Source of the DNA: Chlorobium sp.
GTDB taxonomy: Bacteria; Bacteroidota; Chlorobiia; Chlorobiales; Chlorobiaceae
Length of the DNA stretch: 64,000 nt
Assembly: GCA_005862225.1 (NCBI GenBank)
Contig: SZXV01000002.1
Location: 248,001-312,000 of the forward strand
Direction: 5' to 3'
Shown: in pieces, positions 56,489 to 64,000 of the stretch
How the letters are laid out: the number at the start of each line of letters is the position of its first letter
How positions within the stretch are numbered: position 1 is the stretch's first letter
Position numbers and translations under genes: made by a program
Notes under the pieces: generated by a model
Told to the model about the DNA's origin: nothing
Seen by the model: the letters and a program-made list of their open reading frames with translations, nothing else
The model's database searches: none

Positions 56489-59400
56489 ATGTATCAACCT
56501 GAACCGCTCTGGTACAAAGATGCTATCATTTATGAAGCGCACGTCAAGACATTTTTTGACAGCAACAATGATGGTGTAGGCGATTTTGAGGGATTGCGCC
56601 AGAAGCTTGGCTATTTGCAAAGCCTTGGAGTTACCGCGATATGGCTGCTTCCTTTTTATCCATCACCCCTGCGTGATGACGGCTATGATATCGCCGACTA
56701 TATGAGCGTCAATCCTGACTATGGTACCATGGAAGATTTCAGGCAGTTTCTTGAGGAGGCGCACTCCCTTGGCCTGAAAGTTATTACCGAGCTTGTTGTC
56801 AATCACACTTCTGATCAGCATGCATGGTTTCAGCGCGCCCGGAAAGCGCCGGCAGGATCACCCGAGCGAAATTTCTATGTCTGGAGCGATAACCCCGAAA
56901 AATATTCAGAGACACGCATTATTTTCCAGGATTTTGAGGCATCCAACTGGACCTATGATTCTGTGGCCGGTCAATATTTCTGGCATCGTTTTTATCACCA
57001 CCAGCCCGACCTGAACTTTGAAAATCCTGCGGTACATCAGGCGCTTCGTGATGTGCTTGACTTCTGGCTTGGCATGGGTGTTGATGGACTGAGACTTGAC
57101 GCTGTGCCCTACCTTTACGAAGAAGAGGGTACCAATTGTGAAAATCTTCCACAGACCTACGATTATCTGAGGGCGCTTCGGGCCTATGTTGATGAGCACT
57201 ATCCCAATCGCATGCTTCTTGCCGAAGCCAATCAGTGGCCTGAGGACTCAGCGGCCTATTTTGGCACGGGCGATTTGTGTCACATGAACTTCCATTTCCC
57301 TCTGATGCCGCGCATGTACATGGCGCTGGCAACAGAAGACCGCTTCCCGATTCTTGATATTCTCGAACAGACTCCCGAAATTCCGGAGAGCTGCCAGTGG
57401 GCCTCTTTTCTGCGCAACCATGATGAACTGACCCTCGAGATGGTCACAGACGAAGAGCGCGACTACATGCGCCGTGTTTATGCAAACGATCCAAAAGCAC
57501 GCATCAATCTTGGTATTCGCCGTCGTCTTGCGCCGCTCATGTCCAACGACCGTCGTAAAATTGAGTTGATGAACATTATGCTGCTCTCTCTTCCCGGTAC
57601 ACCAGTACTCTATTATGGTGACGAGATTGGTATGGGTGATAACTACTATCTCGGTGATCGTGATGGCGTTCGTACTCCCATGCAGTGGAACTCCGACCGC
57701 AATGCAGGCTTTTCACGCGCCAATCCACAACGGCTTCAGTTGCCCGTGATTATTGATCCCGAATACCACTACGAGGCGGTCAACGTTGAGGTGCAGGAGA
57801 GTAATGTCAACTCCTTGCTCTGGTGGATGCGCCATGCCATTTCGACCGCTCATCGCTACAAATCACTCAGTCGCGGAACTATCGAGTTTCTGGAAGCGGG
57901 CAACCCAAAAGTCCTGATGTTTATCCGGCAGTTTGAGGATGAAACCATCCTCTCCATCATTAATCTTTCAAAAAATGCCCAGGCAGTAACCATTGATCTT
58001 TCCCGATTTGACGGTTTCATTCCTGAAGAGGTCTTCAGCCTCAATCGTTTCCCGAAAATCAGGAAACATCCCTACATGGTGGCCCTCGGCTCTTATGGTT
58101 ATTTCTGGCTGAAGCTGGTTAAAGATACGCAAGAGCCGGATACGCACACCTTTCTGGAAAAATCCTGTATCTCGGTCTCTCGCTGGCCAGGTCTCTTTAC
58201 CGGGAAAAGCAGGGAGCTTCTCGAAACCGGGATTCTGCCACAGTATTACAACGCAAGCCGCTGGTTTGGAGGCAAGGCGCGCACGATCATGCGCATCTCA
58301 ATCAACGACACTATTGCTGTCACCGCCATGTCAAGAGCCAAACTTCTAATAACGGAAGTGCGTTATTCAAGCGGTGAAAATGATCTTTACCAACTGCCAG
58401 TCTGTTTTTCCTCGTTGTCGGCAGTCAGCCCGACGGACGACAATTTCTGCAGAAGAGTAATCGCAAGAGTGGTTGTTGGTGATGAAGAGGGATATCTCTG
58501 CGATGCAACGTTCGACAGTCAGTTCCTGAATCATCTGTATCAGATTGTTACGGAAAAAGAGAGTTGGCAGGGTAAGGCGGGTCTTGTTTCCGGCCAGAAG
58601 TCGCTTAAACTTGATACGCTCAGCGAGAAATATACCGGCAAAGGGCCGGAGCCCTCACTGATGGGCGTCGAACAGACCAATACATCAATCAGGTTTCATA
58701 ACGATCTTTGCCTGAAACTCTACCGTCGTATTGAAGTTGGAGTATCGCCGGAGGTTGAAATGTGCAGCGCCCTGAGTGACCGCACGTCGTTTAAAAACCT
58801 GCCGAGTTTTCTCGGTTCACTGAATTATGAGCAGAGTCGCACTGCGCGATACTCGCTTGGTATTCTCCAGAATTTTGTCAAAAATGAAGGAGACGCATGG
58901 CAGCTTTCACTCGCTCAGGCAAATCAGTACTATGAGAGGGTTCTGTCAAAAATTCATACCGGCGTCGTCGCGTTGCCACCTCTGCCGGGATTGAGTGGCG
59001 ATCCTTTACAGCTTCCTGAAATCATGCAGGAATTCATTGGAGGCATCTATCTGGGGATGATTGAAAAACTGGCTGAGCGTACTGCCGAAATGCATCTTTC
59101 ACTTGCTTCACTTGTTGATGATCCCGCATTTGCTCCTGAAGCGTTTACGACACTGTATCAGCGTTCAATTTATCAGGCAATGTGCGAGCAGGTCAAACGT
59201 GCGGTTCTTCTTCTCAAAGAAATAATGCCTAAGATGCCTGCCGAACAAAAGCAACTGGCATCTCTTTTTGTACAGAAGCAGAAGCAGGTACTGCAACAGT
59301 TTGATCCTATAAGGCTTGAAAAAATTGATACGTTCAAAATCAGGATACACGGCGATTATCACCTTGGTCAGGTGCTCTTTACCGGCAAGGACTTTGTGGT

Positions 59401-59794
59401 CATTGATTTTGAAGGTGAGCCTGCACGTCCGATTTCAGAACGCAAGATTAAGCGATCGGTTTTCCGGGATATTTCCGGAATGCTTCGCTCGTTTGACTAT
59501 GCGGCCTTCAGCGTCTTGCGTCACATTGAAGCAACGCTTCGTCCAGAAGACAGAGCTGCTCTCGAGTCCTGGGCTGATCGATGGAGCTATTATGTTGGCC
59601 AGCACTTTATCGACAGTTATTTCGAAAAAACCAAAGGGGGCGATATTGTGCCGGAAGATGCAAAACAGCGTGAACATCTGATGCGCGGTTACCTGATGAA
59701 CAAGGCAATTTATGAGCTTAACTATGAGCTGAACAACCGTCCTGAATGGGCAGGAATTCCTCTTCGTGGAATCCTGAAGATTCTGGAGTCCTGA
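56489..59794 (+). CDS. treS: Trehalose synthase-maltokinase fusion
   Basis: This 1101-residue protein has two parts. Residues 1-550 are a GH13_16 trehalose synthase (LWYKDAIIYEAHVKTFFDSN; nucleophile in GLRLDAVPYL; acid/base in LLAEANQWPED; FLRNHDEL). Residues about 570-1101 are maltokinase (Mak/Pep2): NDLCLKLYRRIEVGVSPEVE, catalytic RIHGDYHLGQVLF and VVIDFEGEPARP. It interconverts trehalose and maltose and phosphorylates maltose to maltose 1-phosphate for GlgE. The gene starts 47 nt after glgE. The fused form occurs in several phyla. Confidence 0.95.
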   Translation: MYQPEPLWYKDAIIYEAHVKTFFDSNNDGVGDFEGLRQKLGYLQSLGVTAIWLLPFYPSPLRDDGYDIADYMSVNPDYGTMEDFRQFLEEAHSLGLKVITELVVNHTSDQHAWFQRARKAPAGSPERNFYVWSDNPEKYSETRIIFQDFEASNWTYDSVAGQYFWHRFYHHQPDLNFENPAVHQALRDVLDFWLGMGVDGLRLDAVPYLYEEEGTNCENLPQTYDYLRALRAYVDEHYPNRMLLAEANQWPEDSAAYFGTGDLCHMNFHFPLMPRMYMALATEDRFPILDILEQTPEIPESCQWASFLRNHDELTLEMVTDEERDYMRRVYANDPKARINLGIRRRLAPLMSNDRRKIELMNIMLLSLPGTPVLYYGDEIGMGDNYYLGDRDGVRTPMQWNSDRNAGFSRANPQRLQLPVIIDPEYHYEAVNVEVQESNVNSLLWWMRHAISTAHRYKSLSRGTIEFLEAGNPKVLMFIRQFEDETILSIINLSKNAQAVTIDLSRFDGFIPEEVFSLNRFPKIRKHPYMVALGSYGYFWLKLVKDTQEPDTHTFLEKSCISVSRWPGLFTGKSRELLETGILPQYYNASRWFGGKARTIMRISINDTIAVTAMSRAKLLITEVRYSSGENDLYQLPVCFSSLSAVSPTDDNFCRRVIARVVVGDEEGYLCDATFDSQFLNHLYQIVTEKESWQGKAGLVSGQKSLKLDTLSEKYTGKGPEPSLMGVEQTNTSIRFHNDLCLKLYRRIEVGVSPEVEMCSALSDRTSFKNLPSFLGSLNYEQSRTARYSLGILQNFVKNEGDAWQLSLAQANQYYERVLSKIHTGVVALPPLPGLSGDPLQLPEIMQEFIGGIYLGMIEKLAERTAEMHLSLASLVDDPAFAPEAFTTLYQRSIYQAMCEQVKRAVLLLKEIMPKMPAEQKQLASLFVQKQKQVLQQFDPIRLEKIDTFKIRIHGDYHLGQVLFTGKDFVVIDFEGEPARPISERKIKRSVFRDISGMLRSFDYAAFSVLRHIEATLRPEDRAALESWADRWSYYVGQHFIDSYFEKTKGGDIVPEDAKQREHLMRGYLMNKAIYELNYELNNRPEWAGIPLRGILKILES

Positions 59795-59808
59795 AACAAA
59801 CGATGAAC

Positions 59809-59839
59809 TCCGGCCCGGCTACTTAATAGCTGGGCCGGA
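59809..59839. terminator. Hairpin between treS-mak and mazG
   Basis: TCCGGCCCGGCT pairs with AGCTGGGCCGGA over 12 bp (one G-U) with a 7-nt loop. It overlaps the mazG stop codon between convergent genes. There is no T run, so termination is inferred from position and strength. Confidence 0.5.
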
Positions 59840-60658
59840 TTCTCGGGCCCCCCACTGTTTTGCCATCTTCCACAACACGTCAAGCTCTTGAGCAGTATAC
59901 TCATCCCATTTGCGGCCAGATGCCTCAACGTGTTCCTCAATCCTGCGAAAACGGCCAATGAACTTGTTGGTCGCTTTACGGAGAGAATCTTCTGGATTGA
60001 CCTCAAGAAAACGGCTGTAATTAACAAGACTGAAGAGCAGATCACCGAACTCATCCTCCTGCTCCTCTTTGCTTGAAGCTGCTTTCAGTTCTTTGATCTC
60101 TTCAACCAGTTTGTCGATAACTCCCTCGCTGTCGGGCCAGTCAAAGCCGACACCGGAGACTTTTTTCTGGACACGGTAGGCACGCAAAAGCTCCGACATT
60201 ACCGTCGGTACGCCATCAAGCAAACTTTTTCGTCCTTCGCTGAGCTTGAGAGACTCCCAGTTTTTCAAGACCACCCCCTCAGTCTCGGCCAACGTGTCAC
60301 CAAAGACATGCGGATGGCGATGGACAAGCTTTTGACAGAGAGCATCAAAGACCTCGACAAAAGAGAATGACCCCCGTTCCTGGCCAAGAAGCACCTGAAA
60401 GCAGAGATGCAGAAAGAGGTCGCCAATCTCTTTTTTCAGTTCATTTTCATCCTGCTGGTCAATGGCATGAACCAGTTCATAGCTCTCCTCAAGCAACAGG
60501 TGAGCCAGCGACTCAGGCGTCTGCTTCCTGTCCCATGGACACTCCTGACGCAGCACCCTGACAAGGCTCAGTACCCGGTCAAACTGTTCAGTAAGGGTTC
60601 TCTCTCTCTCTTCAACAATAGCGGCTTTCAATTGCTCAATCGGTGTTGTATCAGGCAT
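59819..60658 (-). CDS. mazG: Nucleoside triphosphate pyrophosphohydrolase MazG
   Basis: This protein of about 279 residues has a tandem MazG fold. The first unit has CPWDRKQTPESLAHLLLEES and EELKKEIGDLFLHL-type metal-binding Glu/Asp residues; the second has VIDKLVEEIKELKAASSKEE and EDEFGDLLFSLVNYSRF. The enzyme hydrolyses NTPs to NMP and PPi and clears damaged nucleotides or lowers ppGpp through substrate supply. ATG 60658 is the family start. Confidence 0.93.
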   Translation of the reverse strand: MPDTTPIEQLKAAIVEERERTLTEQFDRVLSLVRVLRQECPWDRKQTPESLAHLLLEESYELVHAIDQQDENELKKEIGDLFLHLCFQVLLGQERGSFSFVEVFDALCQKLVHRHPHVFGDTLAETEGVVLKNWESLKLSEGRKSLLDGVPTVMSELLRAYRVQKKVSGVGFDWPDSEGVIDKLVEEIKELKAASSKEEQEDEFGDLLFSLVNYSRFLEVNPEDSLRKATNKFIGRFRRIEEHVEASGRKWDEYTAQELDVLWKMAKQWGARESGPAIK

Positions 60659-60770
60659 GTTCAATAGTAATTGTTTGTTCTCTGCACAAGCGATGATGAA
60701 TTTACTCTTTCTTGATGCGATTTCTTATACTTGCTGACAGGAATCACCTTGTTGACGTTTCTCTCCGACT

Positions 60771-62195
60771 ATGACGACACCATTTATCTTTCCCGGACAG
60801 GGGCATCCTGTTGCTGCAATAGCCACACCTGTTGGTGTTGGCGCTCTTGCTGTTGTCCGTATCAGCGGCACTGGGGTTTTCGATATCGCTCAGCGGGTGT
60901 TCCGCAAAAAAAACAAACCGACCTTCCGATTTGCACAATCAAAAGGTTTCAGGGCGCATTTTGGTACCATTCATGACGGCGACGGGCTGATTGACGAGGT
61001 CGTTGCCCTCGTGTTCCGATCGCCAAACTCCTTTACCATGGAAGACATGGTTGAGTTCAGTTGTCATGGAGGTCCGGTTGTAGTAAAACATATCCTGAAA
61101 GTGCTGCTTGATGAAGGATGCAGGCTTGCTGAACCCGGAGAGTTTACACGGCGGGCTTTTCTTAATGGCCGCATTGATCTGTTACAGGCCGAGGCCATTG
61201 GAGAGATGATCCACGCGCGGTCTGAATCGGCGTTTCGTACCGCAGTGAACCAGATGCAGGGGACGCTTTCTTTGAGGCTCAATGCCATGCGCGAGCGGCT
61301 GTTGTGTTCATGTGCCCTTCTGGAGCTTGAGCTTGATTTCAGTGAAGAGGAGGTCGAGTTCCAGAGCCGAAGTCAGCTTCAGGCAGAGCTTCATCTTCTG
61401 CATGAAGAGCTTTCTCGACTTGTCGAATCCTACCAGCACGGAAGGATTCTGAAAGAAGGTGTTGCGACGGTGATAGCCGGCAGAGCGAATGCAGGAAAAT
61501 CAACGTTGCTCAATGCGCTGCTTGGTGAAGAGCGCTCTATTGTGAGCCATATTCCTGGGACAACTCGCGATTACATTGAAGAGTATTTTTTGCATGAAAA
61601 AAGCTTGTTCCGGTTGACCGACACGGCAGGTCTGCGTGAAGAAGGTGAGGAGATTGAGCTTGAAGGCATCAGGCGCAGTTTTAAAAAAATGTCCGAGGCT
61701 GATCTGATTCTTTATCTTCTCGACATAAGCCTTGAGAATTATCTTGACGAAGTGTCCCGGATTCGGGAATTTTGTCTACAATATCCGGCAGCCAGCGTGA
61801 TTGTGGTCGCCAATAAAATTGATTTGACCGTCGAATCTGCTGACCGGTTGCAGCAGCTTTGCTCAAAAACCGGGTGCGAGGTCTGCGGTATATCTGCCGC
61901 GCTTGGCGACGGTCTTGACCTGTTCAAACATCTTATGAGCAGTATGGCTGAAGGATTGGACAAACGGCATGAATCGAGTGTTCTGGTGACAAGTCTGCGC
62001 CACTATGAAGCACTTCGCAATGCGTCAGATGCCCTTGAACGCGCACAGGCGCTGGTTGTTGACGGAGAGTCGGGCGCTGAGCTTATAGCGCTTGAACTTC
62101 GCATAGCGCTCGAGTATGTGGGAGAAATCACCGGCCAGGTGGTGAACGAGGAGATATTAAACCTTATTTTTGATCGCTTCTGCATCGGAAAGTGA
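60771..62195 (+). CDS. mnmE: tRNA uridine-5-carboxymethylaminomethyl modification GTPase MnmE
   Basis: This 474-residue protein has the N-terminal tetrahydrofolate-binding domain (IAATP-type VGVGALAVVRISG), a helical domain and an inserted G domain: GRANAGKSTLLNAL (G1), IPGTTRDY (G2), DTAGLREEG (G3) and NKID (G4). It ends in the invariant C-terminal FCIGK motif. With MnmG it modifies wobble U34 of certain tRNAs. Length and ends are complete. Confidence 0.95.
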   Translation: MTTPFIFPGQGHPVAAIATPVGVGALAVVRISGTGVFDIAQRVFRKKNKPTFRFAQSKGFRAHFGTIHDGDGLIDEVVALVFRSPNSFTMEDMVEFSCHGGPVVVKHILKVLLDEGCRLAEPGEFTRRAFLNGRIDLLQAEAIGEMIHARSESAFRTAVNQMQGTLSLRLNAMRERLLCSCALLELELDFSEEEVEFQSRSQLQAELHLLHEELSRLVESYQHGRILKEGVATVIAGRANAGKSTLLNALLGEERSIVSHIPGTTRDYIEEYFLHEKSLFRLTDTAGLREEGEEIELEGIRRSFKKMSEADLILYLLDISLENYLDEVSRIREFCLQYPAASVIVVANKIDLTVESADRLQQLCSKTGCEVCGISAALGDGLDLFKHLMSSMAEGLDKRHESSVLVTSLRHYEALRNASDALERAQALVVDGESGAELIALELRIALEYVGEITGQVVNEEILNLIFDRFCIGK

Positions 62196-62302
62196 TAGTA
62201 TCCTTCCGGATTTACTGCTTGAATTCAGAGAATACTTTGTATTTTCCTTTCTGGAAATCCAGCCACTATTGTGCCAAAGTCAACAAAGAGAACCAGATTA
62301 AC

Positions 62303-63325
62303 ATGAATTTTTTCAGAAGTCTGTTCAGGGATATTGCCATTGATCTTGGAACGGCGAATACGCTGATTTTTGTCCGGGGCAAAGGGATTGTTTTGAATGA
62401 GCCCTCCATTGTTGCCCGCGATCTCAATACAGGTAAAATTGTGGCCATTGGTCATGCAGCCTATAGGATTCATGAAAAAACGCATCCAGGCGTCATTACG
62501 ATCCGTCCGCTGGCAAATGGAGTGATTGCTGATTATGAGGCGACGGAAGAGCTGATCAAAGGTTTGATCAATAAAACAAAGACATTGTTTTCATTTGGCA
62601 TTCGCTGCGTTGTGATGAGCGTTCCGTCGGGTATCACCGAGGTTGAAAAAAGGGCCGTGAAGGATTCCGCCGAACATGTCGGTGCCAAAAAAGTTTATCT
62701 TATCAGTGAGCCCATGGCTGCTGCAATAGGTATCGGGCTGGATATTCACGAACCAAAAGGGAATATGATTGTTGATATCGGCGGGGGCACAACTGATATT
62801 GCTATTATTGCCTACAGCGGAATTGTATCAGGCGAATCCCTTCGGGTTGCTGGAAGTGATATGACAAGCGAAATTATTCGTAATTTCCGCGAAGAATACA
62901 ACATGGTTATTGGTGAACGTACGGCAGAAGAGGTCAAGTTACACATTGCCTCGGCCTATAAGCTTGACACCGAACTGAAGATGACGGTTATTGGCATCAA
63001 TCTTGAATCCGGCCTTCCGGAAGAGTTGGAGATTGATTCAGTGTTTATCAGGAGAGCCATGGCCACGCCGATTAACCAGATTATTATTGCGATCAAAAAA
63101 AGTCTTGAATTTTTAATGGTCAAGCCGGAAGTTTCTGTCGATATTCTCCATCGGGGTTTGTTTCTGGCCGGAGGCGGGTCACTTATTAAAGGAATGGATA
63201 AAAAAATCAAGGAAGAGACAAAGCTTGCTGTCCATATCTGTGAAGATCCACTGACTGCTGTTGCAAGGGGGACTGGTCATGTCCTTGAAAACCTTGAAAA
63301 TTACCGTACCATTTATGTCTCCTGA
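62303..63325 (+). CDS. mreB: Rod shape-determining protein MreB
   Basis: This 340-residue actin-like ATPase has the phosphate 1 motif AIDLGTANTLIFVRGKGIVL, phosphate 2 VDIGGGTTDIAIIAYSGIV and the adenosine motif FLAGGGSLIKGMDKKI. An N-terminal amphipathic start (NFFRSLFRDI) fits membrane binding. It forms filaments that guide lateral cell-wall synthesis. ATG 62303 was chosen by family start; the frame open upstream to 62192 overlaps mnmE and is unconserved. mreC/D do not follow here. Confidence 0.93.
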   Translation: MNFFRSLFRDIAIDLGTANTLIFVRGKGIVLNEPSIVARDLNTGKIVAIGHAAYRIHEKTHPGVITIRPLANGVIADYEATEELIKGLINKTKTLFSFGIRCVVMSVPSGITEVEKRAVKDSAEHVGAKKVYLISEPMAAAIGIGLDIHEPKGNMIVDIGGGTTDIAIIAYSGIVSGESLRVAGSDMTSEIIRNFREEYNMVIGERTAEEVKLHIASAYKLDTELKMTVIGINLESGLPEELEIDSVFIRRAMATPINQIIIAIKKSLEFLMVKPEVSVDILHRGLFLAGGGSLIKGMDKKIKEETKLAVHICEDPLTAVARGTGHVLENLENYRTIYVS

Positions 63326-63335
63326 GTGATTTCTC

Positions 63336-63367
63336 TCAACAGGTCAGGGGCTCTGACCACCTGTTGA
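63336..63367. terminator. Hairpin between mreB and the ccsA-like gene
   Basis: The 9-bp inverted repeat TCAACAGGT/ACCTGTTGA encloses an alternative GGTCAG/CTGACC stem. It lies between convergent genes and has no T run. Confidence 0.4.
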
Positions 63368-63395
63368 CCGCCAGAGCCACAAAAGGAAGATTGCT

Positions 63396-64000
63396 TCAGC
63401 TTTGCGTGTAGGTGTGGACGCTGTTCTGAGCTGAAGGAAGATAGTTGACCCCAAACCAGCAGACCAGAAGCACCACAAAGGCAAGGGCAAGATACCACTG
63501 TAACTTGCTTCGTTCAATATTGTACCGGTACGCATGAAGATAGCCGAGATAGGCCAGCCATGAGAGAAATGCCCAGGTTTCCTTGGGATCCCATGTCCAG
63601 TAATGTCCCCACGCCTCCTTTGCCCACAGAGCGCCGAATATCAGACCAAAAGAGAGAAACACAAACCCAAGCAACGCCAGATAGTGCGAAACGGATTCGC
63701 CAGTCACATTTTTTTTTGCCCTCAACTGGAGGGAGACGTTGTGCAATGCTGTAACAGAAGAGGCGGCAAGCAGCACATAGCCGACAAGATAGACAACCAC
63801 GTGCGGAATAAACCAGGGACTCTGCAGGGCGGGCATGAGCGTCTTGTCAAAAACCTCGGGGTGCAGCAGGTTAATGACGAGAAAAAACCCGGCCAATGCC
63901 ATACAGTAGTATTTCAGCCAGTCTATTTTCCAGCGGTACTCAACCAGAAATCCCACCAGCGGAATCAGTGCGGCGTACCAGAGCCGGGTTTCGCCAAGTG
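63396..64000 (-). CDS. CcsA/ResC-type cytochrome c biogenesis protein, 5'-truncated by window edge
   Basis: The frame stays open through the right edge, so only the C-terminal 200 residues are visible. It has several membrane helices and the heme-handling tryptophan-rich motif in WGHYWTWDPKETWAFLSW. Conserved His flank it, in SPWFIPHVVVYLVGY and YLHAYRYNIE. In system II it exports heme and attaches it to apocytochromes c with CcsB/ResB. Green sulfur bacteria need it for cytochromes c of sulfur oxidation and photosynthesis. The system I homologue CcmF/CcmC is a less likely alternative. Confidence 0.9.
   Translation of the reverse strand, partial: LGETRLWYAALIPLVGFLVEYRWKIDWLKYYCMALAGFFLVINLLHPEVFDKTLMPALQSPWFIPHVVVYLVGYVLLAASSVTALHNVSLQLRAKKNVTGESVSHYLALLGFVFLSFGLIFGALWAKEAWGHYWTWDPKETWAFLSWLAYLGYLHAYRYNIERSKLQWYLALAFVVLLVCWFGVNYLPSAQNSVHTYTQS

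Overview
The window comes from a green sulfur bacterium (Chlorobiaceae: Chlorobium/Pelodictyon/Prosthecochloris group). The decisive evidence is pscA and pscB, which encode the P840 type I reaction-centre core protein and its FA/FB iron-sulfur subunit, a pair confined to this lineage. A long pyruvate:ferredoxin oxidoreductase, sucC and a TreS-maltokinase/GlgE pair fit an anaerobic CO2-fixing phototroph. No rRNA, tRNA or CRISPR array was seen. Both window edges cut genes: a methyltransferase on the left and a CcsA-type cytochrome c assembly protein on the right.

Layout. 0-16.6 kb is mostly core: methyltransferase, DUF4905 protein, Xer-type recombinase, hpf, hprK, a peptide-type binding protein plus one permease, ruvB, a TPR lipoprotein, nifJ, an SpoU-family rRNA methylase, gcvH-gcvPA and dapA. 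16.9-32.5 kb is an accessory, defence-type island. It holds a Phd/ParE toxin-antitoxin pair, a complete two-target diversity-generating retroelement (DGR), a Trypco2-domain protein, a type I restriction-modification system split around an ImmA/IrrE-PIN pair, an orphan DUF2281 antitoxin, and the remains of a second ParE-type module. 32.6-40 kb carries an ABC-F ATPase, two Cys-containing Nif11-type small proteins and a TolC/HlyD/MacB exporter. 40-47 kb holds sucC and a three-gene exopolysaccharide synthesis/export locus (TPR-barrel porin, GT2 synthase, GH8 hydrolase). 47-51 kb holds dapF, pscA and pscB. 51-64 kb returns to core genes: M23 peptidase, phosphoesterase, frameshifted prfB, glgE, treS-mak, mazG, mnmE, mreB and ccsA.

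The most notable system is the DGR at about 17.6-24.2 kb. Its template repeat (TR, 22451-22582) lies 14 nt after the reverse transcriptase gene. It matches two 132-bp variable repeats (VR) that form the extreme 3' ends of two genes. Against the TR, VR2 differs at 18 positions, all template adenines. VR1 differs at 13 adenines plus two non-adenine sites near its 5' edge. One target is a large DUF4062-like/NACHT NTPase with a C-terminal FGE-sulfatase (C-type-lectin-like) domain. The other is a membrane-anchored FGE-sulfatase protein. An HRDC-like protein occupies the usual accessory-gene position. The two VRs share a 155-bp structured 3' flank that is absent beside the TR, except for a 15-nt inverted match. 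Together with the Trypco2 protein and the surrounding defence genes, this suggests a hypermutating sensor or receptor system. That function is inference.
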